From the NCBI GenBank assembly GCA_018971565.1, contig JAGXAO010000001.1, positions 43,902-107,901 on the forward strand: a stretch of 64,000 nt of DNA. Direction: 5' to 3'. Position 1 is the first letter of the stretch, and every line of letters starts with the position of its first letter. Source of the DNA: Rhodospirillales bacterium (GTDB taxonomy: Bacteria > Pseudomonadota > Alphaproteobacteria > Acetobacterales > Acetobacteraceae). Shown one piece after another: positions 9,306-18,679 of this stretch. The notes below the pieces were generated by a model. It was not told the DNA's origin. It made no database searches and was given only the letters and a program-made list of their open reading frames with translations. A program made the translations under genes and the position numbers.

Positions 9306-11872
9306 AAAATTCTGAGGCAGGGGCAAAGATGCCGCGCAAGGCCCTGTTGAAGGCCGATGTGAAGGCGCCGGTTTTTAGGCGGGAGCGCAAGCTGCTGTGC
9401 TTCCTGGACAGGACCGGCGAGGCGGAGATTGGCGGCTGGGCGGTGGATTTTGAGATGCCCGCCGAGAGCCTGAAGATGCGCGCGGTGATAGATGGTGCGA
9501 TTGAGGGGGTGATTAGCTGCGATTTGCACCGGGAGGACAGCCGGTTGGTGAATCTGGCGAACAGCCGGATTGGGTTCAGCTACCGGATACCGGAGCGCTA
9601 CTGGGACGGGGTGCGCCACGTGTTGCACTTTATGACGCTGGATGGGGCGGCGTTGCCTATAAGCTCCCGCGCTGGCGGGGCGGTTGAGCAATATAGCTTC
9701 GTGCTTGAGAAGCCGGTGCGGCTGATGGCCGTGGTGGATGGCATGGTGGACGGTCTGATCCAGGGTTGGGCGGTGCGGGTGGATGACGCGGCCGGAACCA
9801 AGCTGGGCGGGGTGCGCGTGCTGGTGACACATGAAGGCCAGCCGGTGGCGGAGCTGCTGGCGGACCAGTTCCGGGGCGATGTGGCGCAGGCGGTGGGGTG
9901 CGATGCGGCCTGTGGGTTTGCCTTTGCGCCGCCGCCTGAGCTGCGCCGCCGCGAGCGGGTAGCATTGAAATTTTTTGCCTTGCCGGAGCGAGAGGAGCTG
10001 CCGGGCAGCCCCCTGGAGATAAGTTTTCCGGGGGATTCGGCGCGAGAGAAGATCGAAGCGCTGATTAAGCGGACGGATGAGCTGTTCAGCTTCGCGTATC
10101 ATTTAAAGAAAGAGCTGAAGGCGGCGATACCGCGCGAGCGGTTTTTGCTGGCGGATTATCCCCGCTGGGCACTGGAGGCGCGGCCCTTGGCCCTGCCCCG
10201 CGCCAAGGCGCGTTATGGGATGAAGGATGTGGGGGGCACCAAGGTTTCGGTGATCTGCCCGGTTTACCGGCCCGGCGTGGGGGATTTTCTGGCGGCCGTG
10301 GACAGCGTGCGGGCGCAGACCCATGAAAATTGGGAGCTGCTGCTGATAGACGATGCCGGGGGGGATGCGACCCTGGTGGCGGTGATGAAGGACCTGGCCG
10401 GGCTGGATGAGCGGATCAAGCTGATCACGCGCAAGAAGAATGGGGGCATTGCCCGGGCGACGAATGACGGGCTGAAGGCAGCGAAGGGGGATTTTATTGC
10501 CTTTTTTGACCATGACGACCTGCTGGAACCCGGTGCGCTGGAGATTATGCTGCTGGCCCAGGCGGCGACGGGGGCGAAGCTGCTTTATTCCGACGAGGAT
10601 AAGGTGGAGCGCGGCGGGGCGTTCAGCGAGCCGCACTTCAAGCCGGATTTCAACCATCGGTTTCTGCTGGATATTAATTACATCTGCCATCTGGTGATGG
10701 TGGAGGCGAAGATTGTACGCGCGGCGGGCGGGCTGGACCCGGCGCTGGATGGAGCGCAGGACCATGATTTGCTGCTGCGGCTGGTGGAAGGGCTGGAGCC
10801 GGGGCAGATTCATCATGTGGCGGAGATTTTGTACCATTGGCGCAAGACGGCGAGCTCCACCGCCGCGGCGGGGACCGGAGCGAAGCCGAAGGCCGCATTG
10901 GCCGGGGCCGAGGCGGTGGCGGCACACCTGGCGCGGCGGGGGTTGCCGGCCAAGGTGGAGCCGCGCGGGAGCCTGACCTGTTACAAGGTGGATTGGAAAT
11001 TTCTGCCGACGCGGGTGAAGAAGGCCGGGGTTTCGATACTGATTCCATACCGCGACCATGTGGAGATGACGCTGGAATGCGTGGAGGCGATAAGGGCCCA
11101 TACCAAGGGGGTGAGCTACGAGATTATTTTGTTGGATAACTGGTCCACCACACCGGAGGCGGAGCGGTTTGCGGCGGCGCAGGCGAATATCGAGGGCACG
11201 CGGGTGTTGCGGATTGCCGAACCGTTCAACTACTCACGTATCAATAACATCGGGGCGCGGGAGGCGCGCCATGAGTTTTTGCTGTTTATGAATAACGATG
11301 TGTTTGTGAATGAGGCGGGATGGCTGCGCCGGATGCTTGATGAGGCGTTGGCGGATGAAAGCGTGGGCGCCGTGGGGGCGAAGCTGCTGTATGAGGACGG
11401 GACCGTGCAACATGCGGGCGTGGTGCTGGGTGTTGGCGGCGTGGCTGACCATGCCTTCCGGGGCCTGGGCGCCGAGGCGCCGGGCTATATGGCGCATGCG
11501 ATAACCGCGCAGGAAGTTTCCGCGGTGACGGCGGCGTGTATGCTTGTGCCTAAATCTGCCTTTGATGCGGTGGGCGGGTTTGACGAGCGCGAGCTTTCCG
11601 TTGCGTTTAATGATGTGGATTTATGTGTGAAGTTACGCATTGCGGGGATGAAGATTATCTATATGCCCGATACGGTGGCCGAACACCGGGAAAGTGTGAG
11701 CCGTGGGGATGACTTTAACCACACCAAGCTGGCCCGGTTTATGCTGGAAAATGAAGTGATGCTGCAGCGCCACCAGGCGCTGTTGCCGAACGACCCATAT
11801 TATAACCAGAACTTTTCACGAGAAGGTGGGGTTTACCGGGAGTTGCGGCTTTTGCAACCTGGAGAGGAGTGA
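9302..11872 (+). CDS. Large glycosyltransferase with two GT2 domains and N-terminal GW-type beta modules
   Basis: KVSVICPVYRPGVGDFLAAVDSVRAQTH...FFDHDDLLEPGAL (GT2 #1) and GVSILIPYRDHVEMTLECVEAI...MNNDVFVNEAGWLRR (GT2 #2). N-terminal GGWAVDFEMP... and QGWAVRVDD... repeats. Start uncertain (9236, 9302 or 9329). Confidence 0.9.
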   Translation: MKNSEAGAKMPRKALLKADVKAPVFRRERKLLCFLDRTGEAEIGGWAVDFEMPAESLKMRAVIDGAIEGVISCDLHREDSRLVNLANSRIGFSYRIPERYWDGVRHVLHFMTLDGAALPISSRAGGAVEQYSFVLEKPVRLMAVVDGMVDGLIQGWAVRVDDAAGTKLGGVRVLVTHEGQPVAELLADQFRGDVAQAVGCDAACGFAFAPPPELRRRERVALKFFALPEREELPGSPLEISFPGDSAREKIEALIKRTDELFSFAYHLKKELKAAIPRERFLLADYPRWALEARPLALPRAKARYGMKDVGGTKVSVICPVYRPGVGDFLAAVDSVRAQTHENWELLLIDDAGGDATLVAVMKDLAGLDERIKLITRKKNGGIARATNDGLKAAKGDFIAFFDHDDLLEPGALEIMLLAQAATGAKLLYSDEDKVERGGAFSEPHFKPDFNHRFLLDINYICHLVMVEAKIVRAAGGLDPALDGAQDHDLLLRLVEGLEPGQIHHVAEILYHWRKTASSTAAAGTGAKPKAALAGAEAVAAHLARRGLPAKVEPRGSLTCYKVDWKFLPTRVKKAGVSILIPYRDHVEMTLECVEAIRAHTKGVSYEIILLDNWSTTPEAERFAAAQANIEGTRVLRIAEPFNYSRINNIGAREARHEFLLFMNNDVFVNEAGWLRRMLDEALADESVGAVGAKLLYEDGTVQHAGVVLGVGGVADHAFRGLGAEAPGYMAHAITAQEVSAVTAACMLVPKSAFDAVGGFDERELSVAFNDVDLCVKLRIAGMKIIYMPDTVAEHRESVSRGDDFNHTKLARFMLENEVMLQRHQALLPNDPYYNQNFSREGGVYRELRLLQPGEE

Positions 11873-11873
11873 G

Positions 11874-12206
11874 CTAGCTCCGCGCCAGGCGGCGGGCGGT
11901 GAGCAGGAGCATCCGGCGGTCTTCTGTTGAGCAGGCGCGGTAAAGCCGGATGAGGGCAAGTTCATCACCCAGCAGAGAACCGGTTTCACCCGAGACGAGA
12001 TAGCCGAGCGAAGTATTTAAAGTCTTCGCAATTTTCTCCATATTTTCCCGAATTTGGCCGGCACGGTCGGTTTCCCATTGTGCGATGGCGGAGCGGGAAA
12101 CGCTGAGCCTGTCCGCAAATTCATCCTGAGTCATGCCGGCGGCGAGCCGTAAAGCCCGGATTCTGGCCCCAACGGTTTCCGCGGGGGGCTGCTTCTTCGA
12201 TCCCAT
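11874..12206 (-). CDS. XRE/C1-type phage repressor
   Basis: HTH: VGARIRALRLAAGMTQDEFADRLSVSRSAIAQWETDRAGQI; divergent from the structural operon. Start revised to MGSKKQPP. Confidence 0.88.
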   Translation of the reverse strand: MGSKKQPPAETVGARIRALRLAAGMTQDEFADRLSVSRSAIAQWETDRAGQIRENMEKIAKTLNTSLGYLVSGETGSLLGDELALIRLYRACSTEDRRMLLLTARRLARS

Positions 12207-12305
12207 GCAGCATACTAACACGACACGCCGCAAACTCAATGTTAGTATTTCTTGACGTAATCTGTTAGTTTGACTAACATTACGGCGTGCAGAATGGAGG
12301 ATGGA
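12207..12305. promoter_or_regulatory. Divergent repressor/early promoter and operator region with repeated TGTTAGT half-sites
   Basis: ACTAACA 12214-12220, TGTTAGT 12240-12246, perfect dyad TGTTAGT-TTG-ACTAACA 12263-12279. Rightward TTGACG(12253)-N16-TAACAT(12275); leftward TTGAGT-N16-TAGTAT. Confidence 0.75.
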
Positions 12306-12596
12306 ATGCCGCAGGCTAGGATTTGGACACAGACCGCCGACCAAGCGATTGTAACCATGCGCAGTGGCGGGGCGACCTGGGCGGCGATTGGTAGGCAGCT
12401 GGGACTTTCCAGAAATACGGTGATTGAACGAGGCCGCCGCTTGAATGCGGCCCTGCCATTGCGGCCGGTGACGGTGATGAAGAGCCGGGATGAGGACGGG
12501 TTGGACGACCCTAACAGGCCGTCATTACGGGCGGGCCACCCGCTGACGTGGGGGCTGCTGACGGATGCGCCGTTTCCGGAAGGAGAAGAAGCATGA
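12306..12596 (+). CDS. Small phage HTH protein (GcrA/AsnC-like helix-turn-helix)
   Basis: ARIWTQTADQAIVTMRSGGATWAAIGRQLGLSRNTVIERGRRLNA; GGAGG upstream. Confidence 0.65.
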   Translation: MPQARIWTQTADQAIVTMRSGGATWAAIGRQLGLSRNTVIERGRRLNAALPLRPVTVMKSRDEDGLDDPNRPSLRAGHPLTWGLLTDAPFPEGEEA

Positions 12597-13000
12597 TGAC
12601 GATGGAAGAGATTGTAGGGCGGCTGGAGGAGGCCGGTGCGGCGATGCTGGCAATGCCCTCGCGGGGGTATTCCACGCGGCTGCGTGTTACAAAGCTGGAT
12701 GTGGTGCATACGGCATTGGAAGCCTATGGCTGGGCGGGGGCGAAGATGAAGCCGCCAGCACCTTCGGCCGCTGAGGTGACGCGGATGGATGAGGCGTTTG
12801 GCTGGTTACTTTATATTCCTGAAAAGCAATATGTGTTGCGGCGGATCGCTGGCGCGCGCGCATTGGTGCACCCACTGACCGGGCGGCATATTTATGCCTG
12901 GCGGAAGTTGGGGGAGATGCTGGGGGCGGACCATAAATCTGTTCAGCGGTGGCACGGGCAGGCGATTAGGTTGATTCTGGCAGGATTGGCAAAAAGATAG
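12593..13000 (+). CDS. DUF6362-like protein, putative small terminase/DNA-binding protein
   Basis: TRMDEAFGWLLYIPEKQYVLRRIAGARAL...WRKLGEMLGADHKSVQRWHGQAI; immediately upstream of TerL. Confidence 0.6.
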   Translation: MMTMEEIVGRLEEAGAAMLAMPSRGYSTRLRVTKLDVVHTALEAYGWAGAKMKPPAPSAAEVTRMDEAFGWLLYIPEKQYVLRRIAGARALVHPLTGRHIYAWRKLGEMLGADHKSVQRWHGQAIRLILAGLAKR

Positions 13001-13027
13001 TTTTTCTAACTTTATGTTATTTTTTGA

Positions 13028-14467
13028 TTGCCCACATACCCCAGTTTGACGTATACCTCTTTTCATACTGGTTCTACTGAACACGGCGGGGACTTCATTA
13101 AAAGGCTAAGCGAAGCGACGGGGTTTTTGGAATTCTCCCGCCGGGTAATGAGCGATGTGGGACAGGCCCCCGCCCCGCACCATGAATTGCTGATCCGGCA
13201 TTTACAGGATTTGGCGGAAGGCAAGTGCGACCGGCTGATGGTGCAGATGCCGCCGGGGTCGGCGAAATCGACCTATGGCTCGATGTTGTTTCCGGCCTGG
13301 TTTATGGCGCGGAGCAAGGGCGCGCAGGTGATTGCGGCGGCGCATACGGCGTCTCTGGCGCATTATTTCGGCGGGCGGGTGCGAAGTGTTTTGGCGAAGC
13401 ACGGCGATTTTCTGGGCGTGGAGATTGCGAAAGCCGCCAAGGCGTCTTCAAAGTTTTCACTCGCCGGGGGCGAGGAGTATTTCTCGGCGGGGGTGCGCGG
13501 GCCAATTACGGGCCGGCGGGCGGATTTGATTGTGATTGACGACCCGGTGAAGAACTGGGCGGAGGCGGAGAGCCAGGCGCAGCGGGACATGCTGTTTGAC
13601 TGGTACCGGGCGGAGTTGACGGCGCGGTTGAAGCCGGGCGGGCGGATTGTGCTGATTATGACGCGTTGGCACGAGGATGACCTGGCCGGGCGGCTGCTGG
13701 CGACGGAGGGCGGGTGGCGCTGTTTGCGGCTGCCAGCGCTTGCGGAGGCTGGTGACGAACTGGGGCGCGGGGTTGGTGAAGCGTTATGGCCGGCCTTGCA
13801 GAGCGTGGATGATTTGGAACGGCGCCGCCGCGATGTGGGCGAGCGGGCTTTTGCAGCCATGTATCAGCAGGCCCCGAAGGCGCGGGAAAGTGGATTGTTC
13901 CGCGTGGGTGCGGTGGCCAGGCTGGCGGCGGCGCCGGATGTGAAGATGAGTGTGCGGGCCTGGGACCTGGCGGCGAGCCAGCCGGGGCCGGGGCGGCGGC
14001 CGGATTACACGGTGGGGCTAAAGCTCGGCATGACCGAGGATGAGCGGCTGGTGGTGCTGGATGTGCGGCGGCTGCAGGGTTCACCCGCGCAGGTGGAAGC
14101 CGCGCTTAAGGATACGGCGCGGCTGGATGGCATGGGCACGATGATTTCATTACCGCAGGACCCCGGCCAGGCGGGCGCGGCGCAGATTGCGATGCTGACG
14201 CGCGGGCTGGTGGGGTTCAGGGTGGCATCAAGCCCCGAGCGCGATGCCAAGCTGGTGCGGGCGATGCCTGCGGCCACACAGGTGGATGCAGGGAATTTCG
14301 CCATTGTGGGGGCGGGCTGGAATGATGCGTTTCTGGCCGAGATGAGGGAGTTTCCGCATGGAACACATGACGACCAGATCGACGCGCTTTCGCGCGCGGT
14401 GAACAGCCTGGCGACGCTGGTACAGGCGCCAGCGCGGCGGCTGAACGTGCCCATATTGAGCCGATAG
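13028..14467 (+). CDS. Phage terminase large subunit
   Basis: Walker A-like MPPGSAKSTYGS, Walker B-like DLIVIDDPVKN, nuclease region HDDQIDALSRAVN. Confidence 0.93.
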   Translation: MPTYPSLTYTSFHTGSTEHGGDFIKRLSEATGFLEFSRRVMSDVGQAPAPHHELLIRHLQDLAEGKCDRLMVQMPPGSAKSTYGSMLFPAWFMARSKGAQVIAAAHTASLAHYFGGRVRSVLAKHGDFLGVEIAKAAKASSKFSLAGGEEYFSAGVRGPITGRRADLIVIDDPVKNWAEAESQAQRDMLFDWYRAELTARLKPGGRIVLIMTRWHEDDLAGRLLATEGGWRCLRLPALAEAGDELGRGVGEALWPALQSVDDLERRRRDVGERAFAAMYQQAPKARESGLFRVGAVARLAAAPDVKMSVRAWDLAASQPGPGRRPDYTVGLKLGMTEDERLVVLDVRRLQGSPAQVEAALKDTARLDGMGTMISLPQDPGQAGAAQIAMLTRGLVGFRVASSPERDAKLVRAMPAATQVDAGNFAIVGAGWNDAFLAEMREFPHGTHDDQIDALSRAVNSLATLVQAPARRLNVPILSR

Positions 14468-14488
14468 CAGGGAAGTTTCTGATAATCC

Positions 14489-15883
14489 ATGTTCGATACG
14501 ATTTGTGGCACCATTCCGGTGGATGGCGCGATGCCGGCGCGCGCGGCGCGGCTGGAAGCGCTGAGGCGCGTGCTGGATGGCACGCTTTATGACAATCTGC
14601 CCTACCAGTTTCATGAGGAGCGGAATGGCGCGGGGGAGTATATTCCGTTGCGGCTTCGCAAACCTTCCGTGCGCTATGGGCTATGCCGTGTGGTGGTGGA
14701 GGATTCCGTGGCGTTGCTGTTCAGCGCTGGGCATTTTCCGGCGGTGGACGTGCAGGATGTGGCCTTGGGCCGGGTGCTGGCGGATGTGTTTGCCGAGGCG
14801 CGGCTGAATGAGGTGATGATTGATGCGGCGTTGCGCGGGGCTGTGGGTTCCGTGGCCGTTTTGTTCCGCGTGCTGGGTGGCCGGGTGTTTTTCTCGGTGC
14901 TGGAAAGCCTGAATCTGACCCCAGTTTGGAATGCGGAAGTGCCGGACGAGTTGGCGCGGGTGACCGAAAAATACAAGGTGAGCGGCGTAGACTTGGCCGC
15001 GCAGGGTTATGAGGATGTGGACCCGGTGGGGCTTTATTGGTTTCAGCGGGCTTGGGATACCCAGAGCGAGACCTGGTTTTTACCCTGGCCCGTGGATGAT
15101 GCGCTGGCGCGACCGATGGTGGATGAGAGCCGCAGCGTGGCGCATGGGCTGGGATTTGTGCCGATTGTGTGGATTAAAAATCTGCCTGGCGGTGACGGGG
15201 TTGACGGGGCCTGCACATTCAGATGCGCGATCGATACGAATATCGAGATCGATTATCAGCTGAGCCAGGCGGGGCGGGGATTGAAATACAGCTCTGACCC
15301 GACGCTGCTGATTAAGGAGCCCGCGACCAGCGACAGCGAGATTGTTAAAGGTGCTGGAAATGCTTTGGTAGTTTCAGAAAAGGGTGATGCCAAGCTGTTG
15401 GAGATTGGCGGCACGGCGGCGGAGGCGGTGATTTCCTACGTGCGGACGTTGCGGGAGTTTGCCCTGGAAAGCGTGCACGGCAACCGCGCGAGTGCGGAGA
15501 AGCTTTCCGCCCCGCAATCTGGCCGGGCGTTGGAGTTGATGAACCAGGGGTTGATCTGGTTGGCGGATAATCTGCGCATTTCCTACGGCGAAGGCGGGAT
15601 TTTGGCGCTGGCGAAAATGGTGATGAGAGCCTCGCAAATATTTCCGCTGACAGTGCGGGGTGAAGCTGTACCGCCCTTGGATATGAGCCAGAGGCTGAGT
15701 TTGCGTTGGCCGCGCTGGTATCCGCTTTCCGCCGATGACCGGCTGAAAGAGGCGCAAGCGGTGGCGGCCTTGGTGAATGCGGGGCAGATGTCTCGCGAAG
15801 CGGGGGTGAAGGCGACGGCGGCGATGAATGACATCGGCGACGTAGAGGCCGAGTTGAATGCGATTAATGAGAGTGCGGCATGA
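14489..15883 (+). CDS. Phage portal protein
   Basis: 464 aa directly after TerL; NLPYQFHEERNG..., GLKYSSDPTLLIKEP..., SGRALELMNQGLIWLADNLR. Confidence 0.8.
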   Translation: MFDTICGTIPVDGAMPARAARLEALRRVLDGTLYDNLPYQFHEERNGAGEYIPLRLRKPSVRYGLCRVVVEDSVALLFSAGHFPAVDVQDVALGRVLADVFAEARLNEVMIDAALRGAVGSVAVLFRVLGGRVFFSVLESLNLTPVWNAEVPDELARVTEKYKVSGVDLAAQGYEDVDPVGLYWFQRAWDTQSETWFLPWPVDDALARPMVDESRSVAHGLGFVPIVWIKNLPGGDGVDGACTFRCAIDTNIEIDYQLSQAGRGLKYSSDPTLLIKEPATSDSEIVKGAGNALVVSEKGDAKLLEIGGTAAEAVISYVRTLREFALESVHGNRASAEKLSAPQSGRALELMNQGLIWLADNLRISYGEGGILALAKMVMRASQIFPLTVRGEAVPPLDMSQRLSLRWPRWYPLSADDRLKEAQAVAALVNAGQMSREAGVKATAAMNDIGDVEAELNAINESAA

Positions 15884-16263
15884 ATGATGATGTGACCGAG
15901 GATTGGCGGGCGCGGGCTGAGGCGGCGGAGGCGGCGCTGGAGCAGGCAGGGGCGGCGGCAAAGGCGCGGATTATCCGCGCAGAGCTGAAGGCCGAGGCAG
16001 TGAAGGCGGGGATGGTTGATCTTGATGGACTCAAGTTGATCGATGCCGGGGAGTTGCAGGTGAATGAGGATGGCGAGGTGGCGGATGCGCCCACCGTGCT
16101 GGCGAAGCTGAAGCGGGCAAAGCCGTGGCTGTTTGGGGGTGGAAAGTCATCCTCGGCGGCGGCGAGCGCGCCGAAGCCGGAGCCGCCGCGCCAGAGAATG
16201 GCAAGCGAGATGAGCCGCGATGAGTGGCTGAACGCGAGAGCCGCGCTGCTGAAGCGCAGGTAA
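15880..16263 (+). CDS. Putative scaffolding protein
   Basis: Acidic/Ala-rich coiled-coil ORF between portal and capsid (WRARAEAAEAALEQAGAAAKARIIRAELKAEAVKAGMVDLDGLKLID). Confidence 0.65.
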   Translation: MNDDVTEDWRARAEAAEAALEQAGAAAKARIIRAELKAEAVKAGMVDLDGLKLIDAGELQVNEDGEVADAPTVLAKLKRAKPWLFGGGKSSSAAASAPKPEPPRQRMASEMSRDEWLNARAALLKRR

Positions 16264-16350
16264 CCAGGTTGATCTGACGATGGGTTGCCGTGCCTGCAAG
16301 GATGCAGGCGCGGGTGAGAAATTGCGCTTATATTCTGGGGATTTTACGAC

Positions 16351-17673
16351 ATGGGGATTCAAAATTTCCCGGCTGCCTTGCAGCCGATTATTCAACAGGG
16401 ATTTTTGGAGCGGGAGTTTGAGACCGCTTTGAAATCCAGGCTCGGCTACCGCATGATCGCGGACCGTGAGGAGTTCGCGGTTGGGATTGGCGAGACCCTG
16501 ACCAAGACACGCGCCGGGCTGAAGCCGAGCGTGACCACGCCGCTGGCGGCTGCCAGCAATACCAATCTGGACAATGGTTTGGCTTCTAGCAATTGGGGTG
16601 TGGAGCAATATACCATAGCGCTGAATTTTTATGCGGCGACGCAGGATTTGAACATGGTGACGAGCCGTGTTGGCATTGCCTCGCAGTTTTTGCAGAACGC
16701 CGCCACCAATGGCGAGCAGGCGGCGCGAAGCCTGGATGAGCTGGCGCGGAATGCGCTGTTTGCGCCGTATTTTGGTGGCAACACCCGAGTGGCCACGGCG
16801 CTGACCAGCGCCGGGCCGGTGGTTGAGGTGGATGATATTCGCGGCTTTCTGACCGTGTTTGTGAATGGGGTGCAGCAGCCGGTTTCCGCCGGTGCGCCGC
16901 TTTCGGTGACGGTGGGCCAGAACATCTATACGCTGGTGGGGGTGACCGCGGACGCCACCAATGTTTCCACCGCACCGGGCGGTGTTTCAGGCCAGCTGAC
17001 ATTCGCGGCCAATGTGACCGTGGCGGATGGCGCCGCCGGGAATGCCGTGCAGGCGGCAACCGCCAGCGCCATTGTGCGCCCCGCCAGCCGTTTGACCACG
17101 GCCGCCTTGCAGGCGACCGATACGCTGACCATGGGCAGCCTGCTGGATGCGGTGGCGCTGCTGCGGCGCAACGCAGTGCCGACGGTTGAGGGTGTTTACA
17201 ACTGCTATCTCGACCCGGTTTCGGCCCGGCAATTATTCTCCGACGCGGATTTCAAACAGCTTTTCCAGGGTGCGACCAGCGCCAATGCGGTGTTCCAGCA
17301 GGGGATGGTGAGCGACTTCCTCGGCTTGCGTTTCATCACCACCACCGAGGCTTATGTGCAGGCGCATCCGAGTGTTTCGGGCTTGAGCGTGCGCCGGCCG
17401 ATTGTGTGTGGGCAGGGCGCGCTGATTGAAGGCGATTTCGCGGGGATGGCCGCCGATGATGTGGCACCGAAGGACAGCCTGGTGCAGGTGATCGACGGTG
17501 TGGCGATGGTGACGCGCGAGCCGATTGACCGGTTGCAGCAGATTATCGCGCAGAGCTGGTACTGGATTGGCGGATTTTGCGCGCCTTCCGACACCACCAC
17601 CACGCCGACCACCGTGCCGACCGCGACCAACGCAAATTACAAGCGCGCGGTGCTGCTTGAGCATGTGGGCTGA
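16351..17673 (+). CDS. Phage major capsid protein
   Basis: 440 aa; MGIQNFPAALQPIIQQGFLEREFETALKSRLGYRMIADREEF...; position downstream of the scaffold. Confidence 0.8.
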   Translation: MGIQNFPAALQPIIQQGFLEREFETALKSRLGYRMIADREEFAVGIGETLTKTRAGLKPSVTTPLAAASNTNLDNGLASSNWGVEQYTIALNFYAATQDLNMVTSRVGIASQFLQNAATNGEQAARSLDELARNALFAPYFGGNTRVATALTSAGPVVEVDDIRGFLTVFVNGVQQPVSAGAPLSVTVGQNIYTLVGVTADATNVSTAPGGVSGQLTFAANVTVADGAAGNAVQAATASAIVRPASRLTTAALQATDTLTMGSLLDAVALLRRNAVPTVEGVYNCYLDPVSARQLFSDADFKQLFQGATSANAVFQQGMVSDFLGLRFITTTEAYVQAHPSVSGLSVRRPIVCGQGALIEGDFAGMAADDVAPKDSLVQVIDGVAMVTREPIDRLQQIIAQSWYWIGGFCAPSDTTTTPTTVPTATNANYKRAVLLEHVG

Positions 17674-17684
17674 GGAGAAAGAGG

Positions 17685-17993
17685 ATGGCGACAGGTTCGA
17701 CACAGCCATTCCGCCCGGCGGGGACGGTGGGGGCATCGGCCTCCACCACGGGTGCCAATGTGGCGCTCGCAGGCGGCGGGCAGGCGGTGCTGGTTTATAA
17801 CGCCAGTGCCTCCGTGGCGTTCTTCCGGCTGGGCGGGGCTTCGGCGCTGAGTGTTGGGACTTCCGACACGCCGGTGCCGCCGGGCAGCAGGATGCTGGTG
17901 GATGCAGGCCCCTTTGTGACCAACGCCGCGGTGGTGCTGAGCAGCGGGACGGGCACCGTATATTTTACCCGCGGCGATGGGGATGCGTACTGA
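17685..17993 (+). CDS. Small phage protein, possible head decoration
   Basis: 102 aa Gly/Ala/Val-rich ORF between capsid and head-completion genes; function from position only. Confidence 0.5.
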   Translation: MATGSTQPFRPAGTVGASASTTGANVALAGGGQAVLVYNASASVAFFRLGGASALSVGTSDTPVPPGSRMLVDAGPFVTNAAVVLSSGTGTVYFTRGDGDAY

Positions 17994-18679
17994 TGCCTGA
18001 CACTCTGCCGGTTGCGTTTACCGATGGGCAGAAGGCGGATATCCGGCGGTTTTGCGGGTACCCGGCCTATGGCGCGGGGTGCGCCGCGCGGCGGGTGGGG
18101 TTTTTGCATGATGCGTATCGCCCGGCGGGGCCGTGCGAACCGCTGGAGCTGGCGAACAGGTTCATGCGGCTTTGTGTGGCGCTGGTGTTGCCGGGAGGCA
18201 GCGTGGGCGGGCCTGGCGGATTTGGCGTGCCGTTCCGGCAGGCATGGGCTGATTGGTCTTATTTGCAGATTGGGGATTATCTGGCCGGGCCGGAGGGCGT
18301 GATGTTTGTGGCGAGCATAGAGCCGCCGAAGCCGATGCTGGTGGTGATGACAAATGCACGTGTGACGCTGGTGCGAGCGGGAGCCGTGGGACAAGCCGGG
18401 TTGAACGGATATGCCGCGGCGGGCCCTGGGCTGGAAATGCCGTTGCTGATGGGATTTCCAGCGAGTTTGCTGGTTGGTGGAACCGGAGACAGGACGCGCA
18501 ACGGACTGCCGGACGATACGAAAACACCAGGATTTACCGCGCTGCTGCCGGTGGTGGATGGGGTTGTGCCACAGGTGGCGGATATTCTGACGAATGAACG
18601 CGGGGAGCGCTATGCGGTGAATTCGGTGGAGGAAACCGGCGGTGTGTGGCGGCTTTCGGCCGTGCAGGCGGTGCGCTGA
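17993..18679 (+). CDS. Phage head-tail connector/completion protein (putative)
   Basis: 228 aa, overlapping start/stop with both neighbours; function by synteny only. Confidence 0.45.
   Translation: MPDTLPVAFTDGQKADIRRFCGYPAYGAGCAARRVGFLHDAYRPAGPCEPLELANRFMRLCVALVLPGGSVGGPGGFGVPFRQAWADWSYLQIGDYLAGPEGVMFVASIEPPKPMLVVMTNARVTLVRAGAVGQAGLNGYAAAGPGLEMPLLMGFPASLLVGGTGDRTRNGLPDDTKTPGFTALLPVVDGVVPQVADILTNERGERYAVNSVEETGGVWRLSAVQAVR

Noticed and set aside
9179-11101. Long minus-strand ORFs opposite the dual-GT2 gene (307 and 332 aa)
   Set aside because: Antisense shadows of a well-supported glycosyltransferase.
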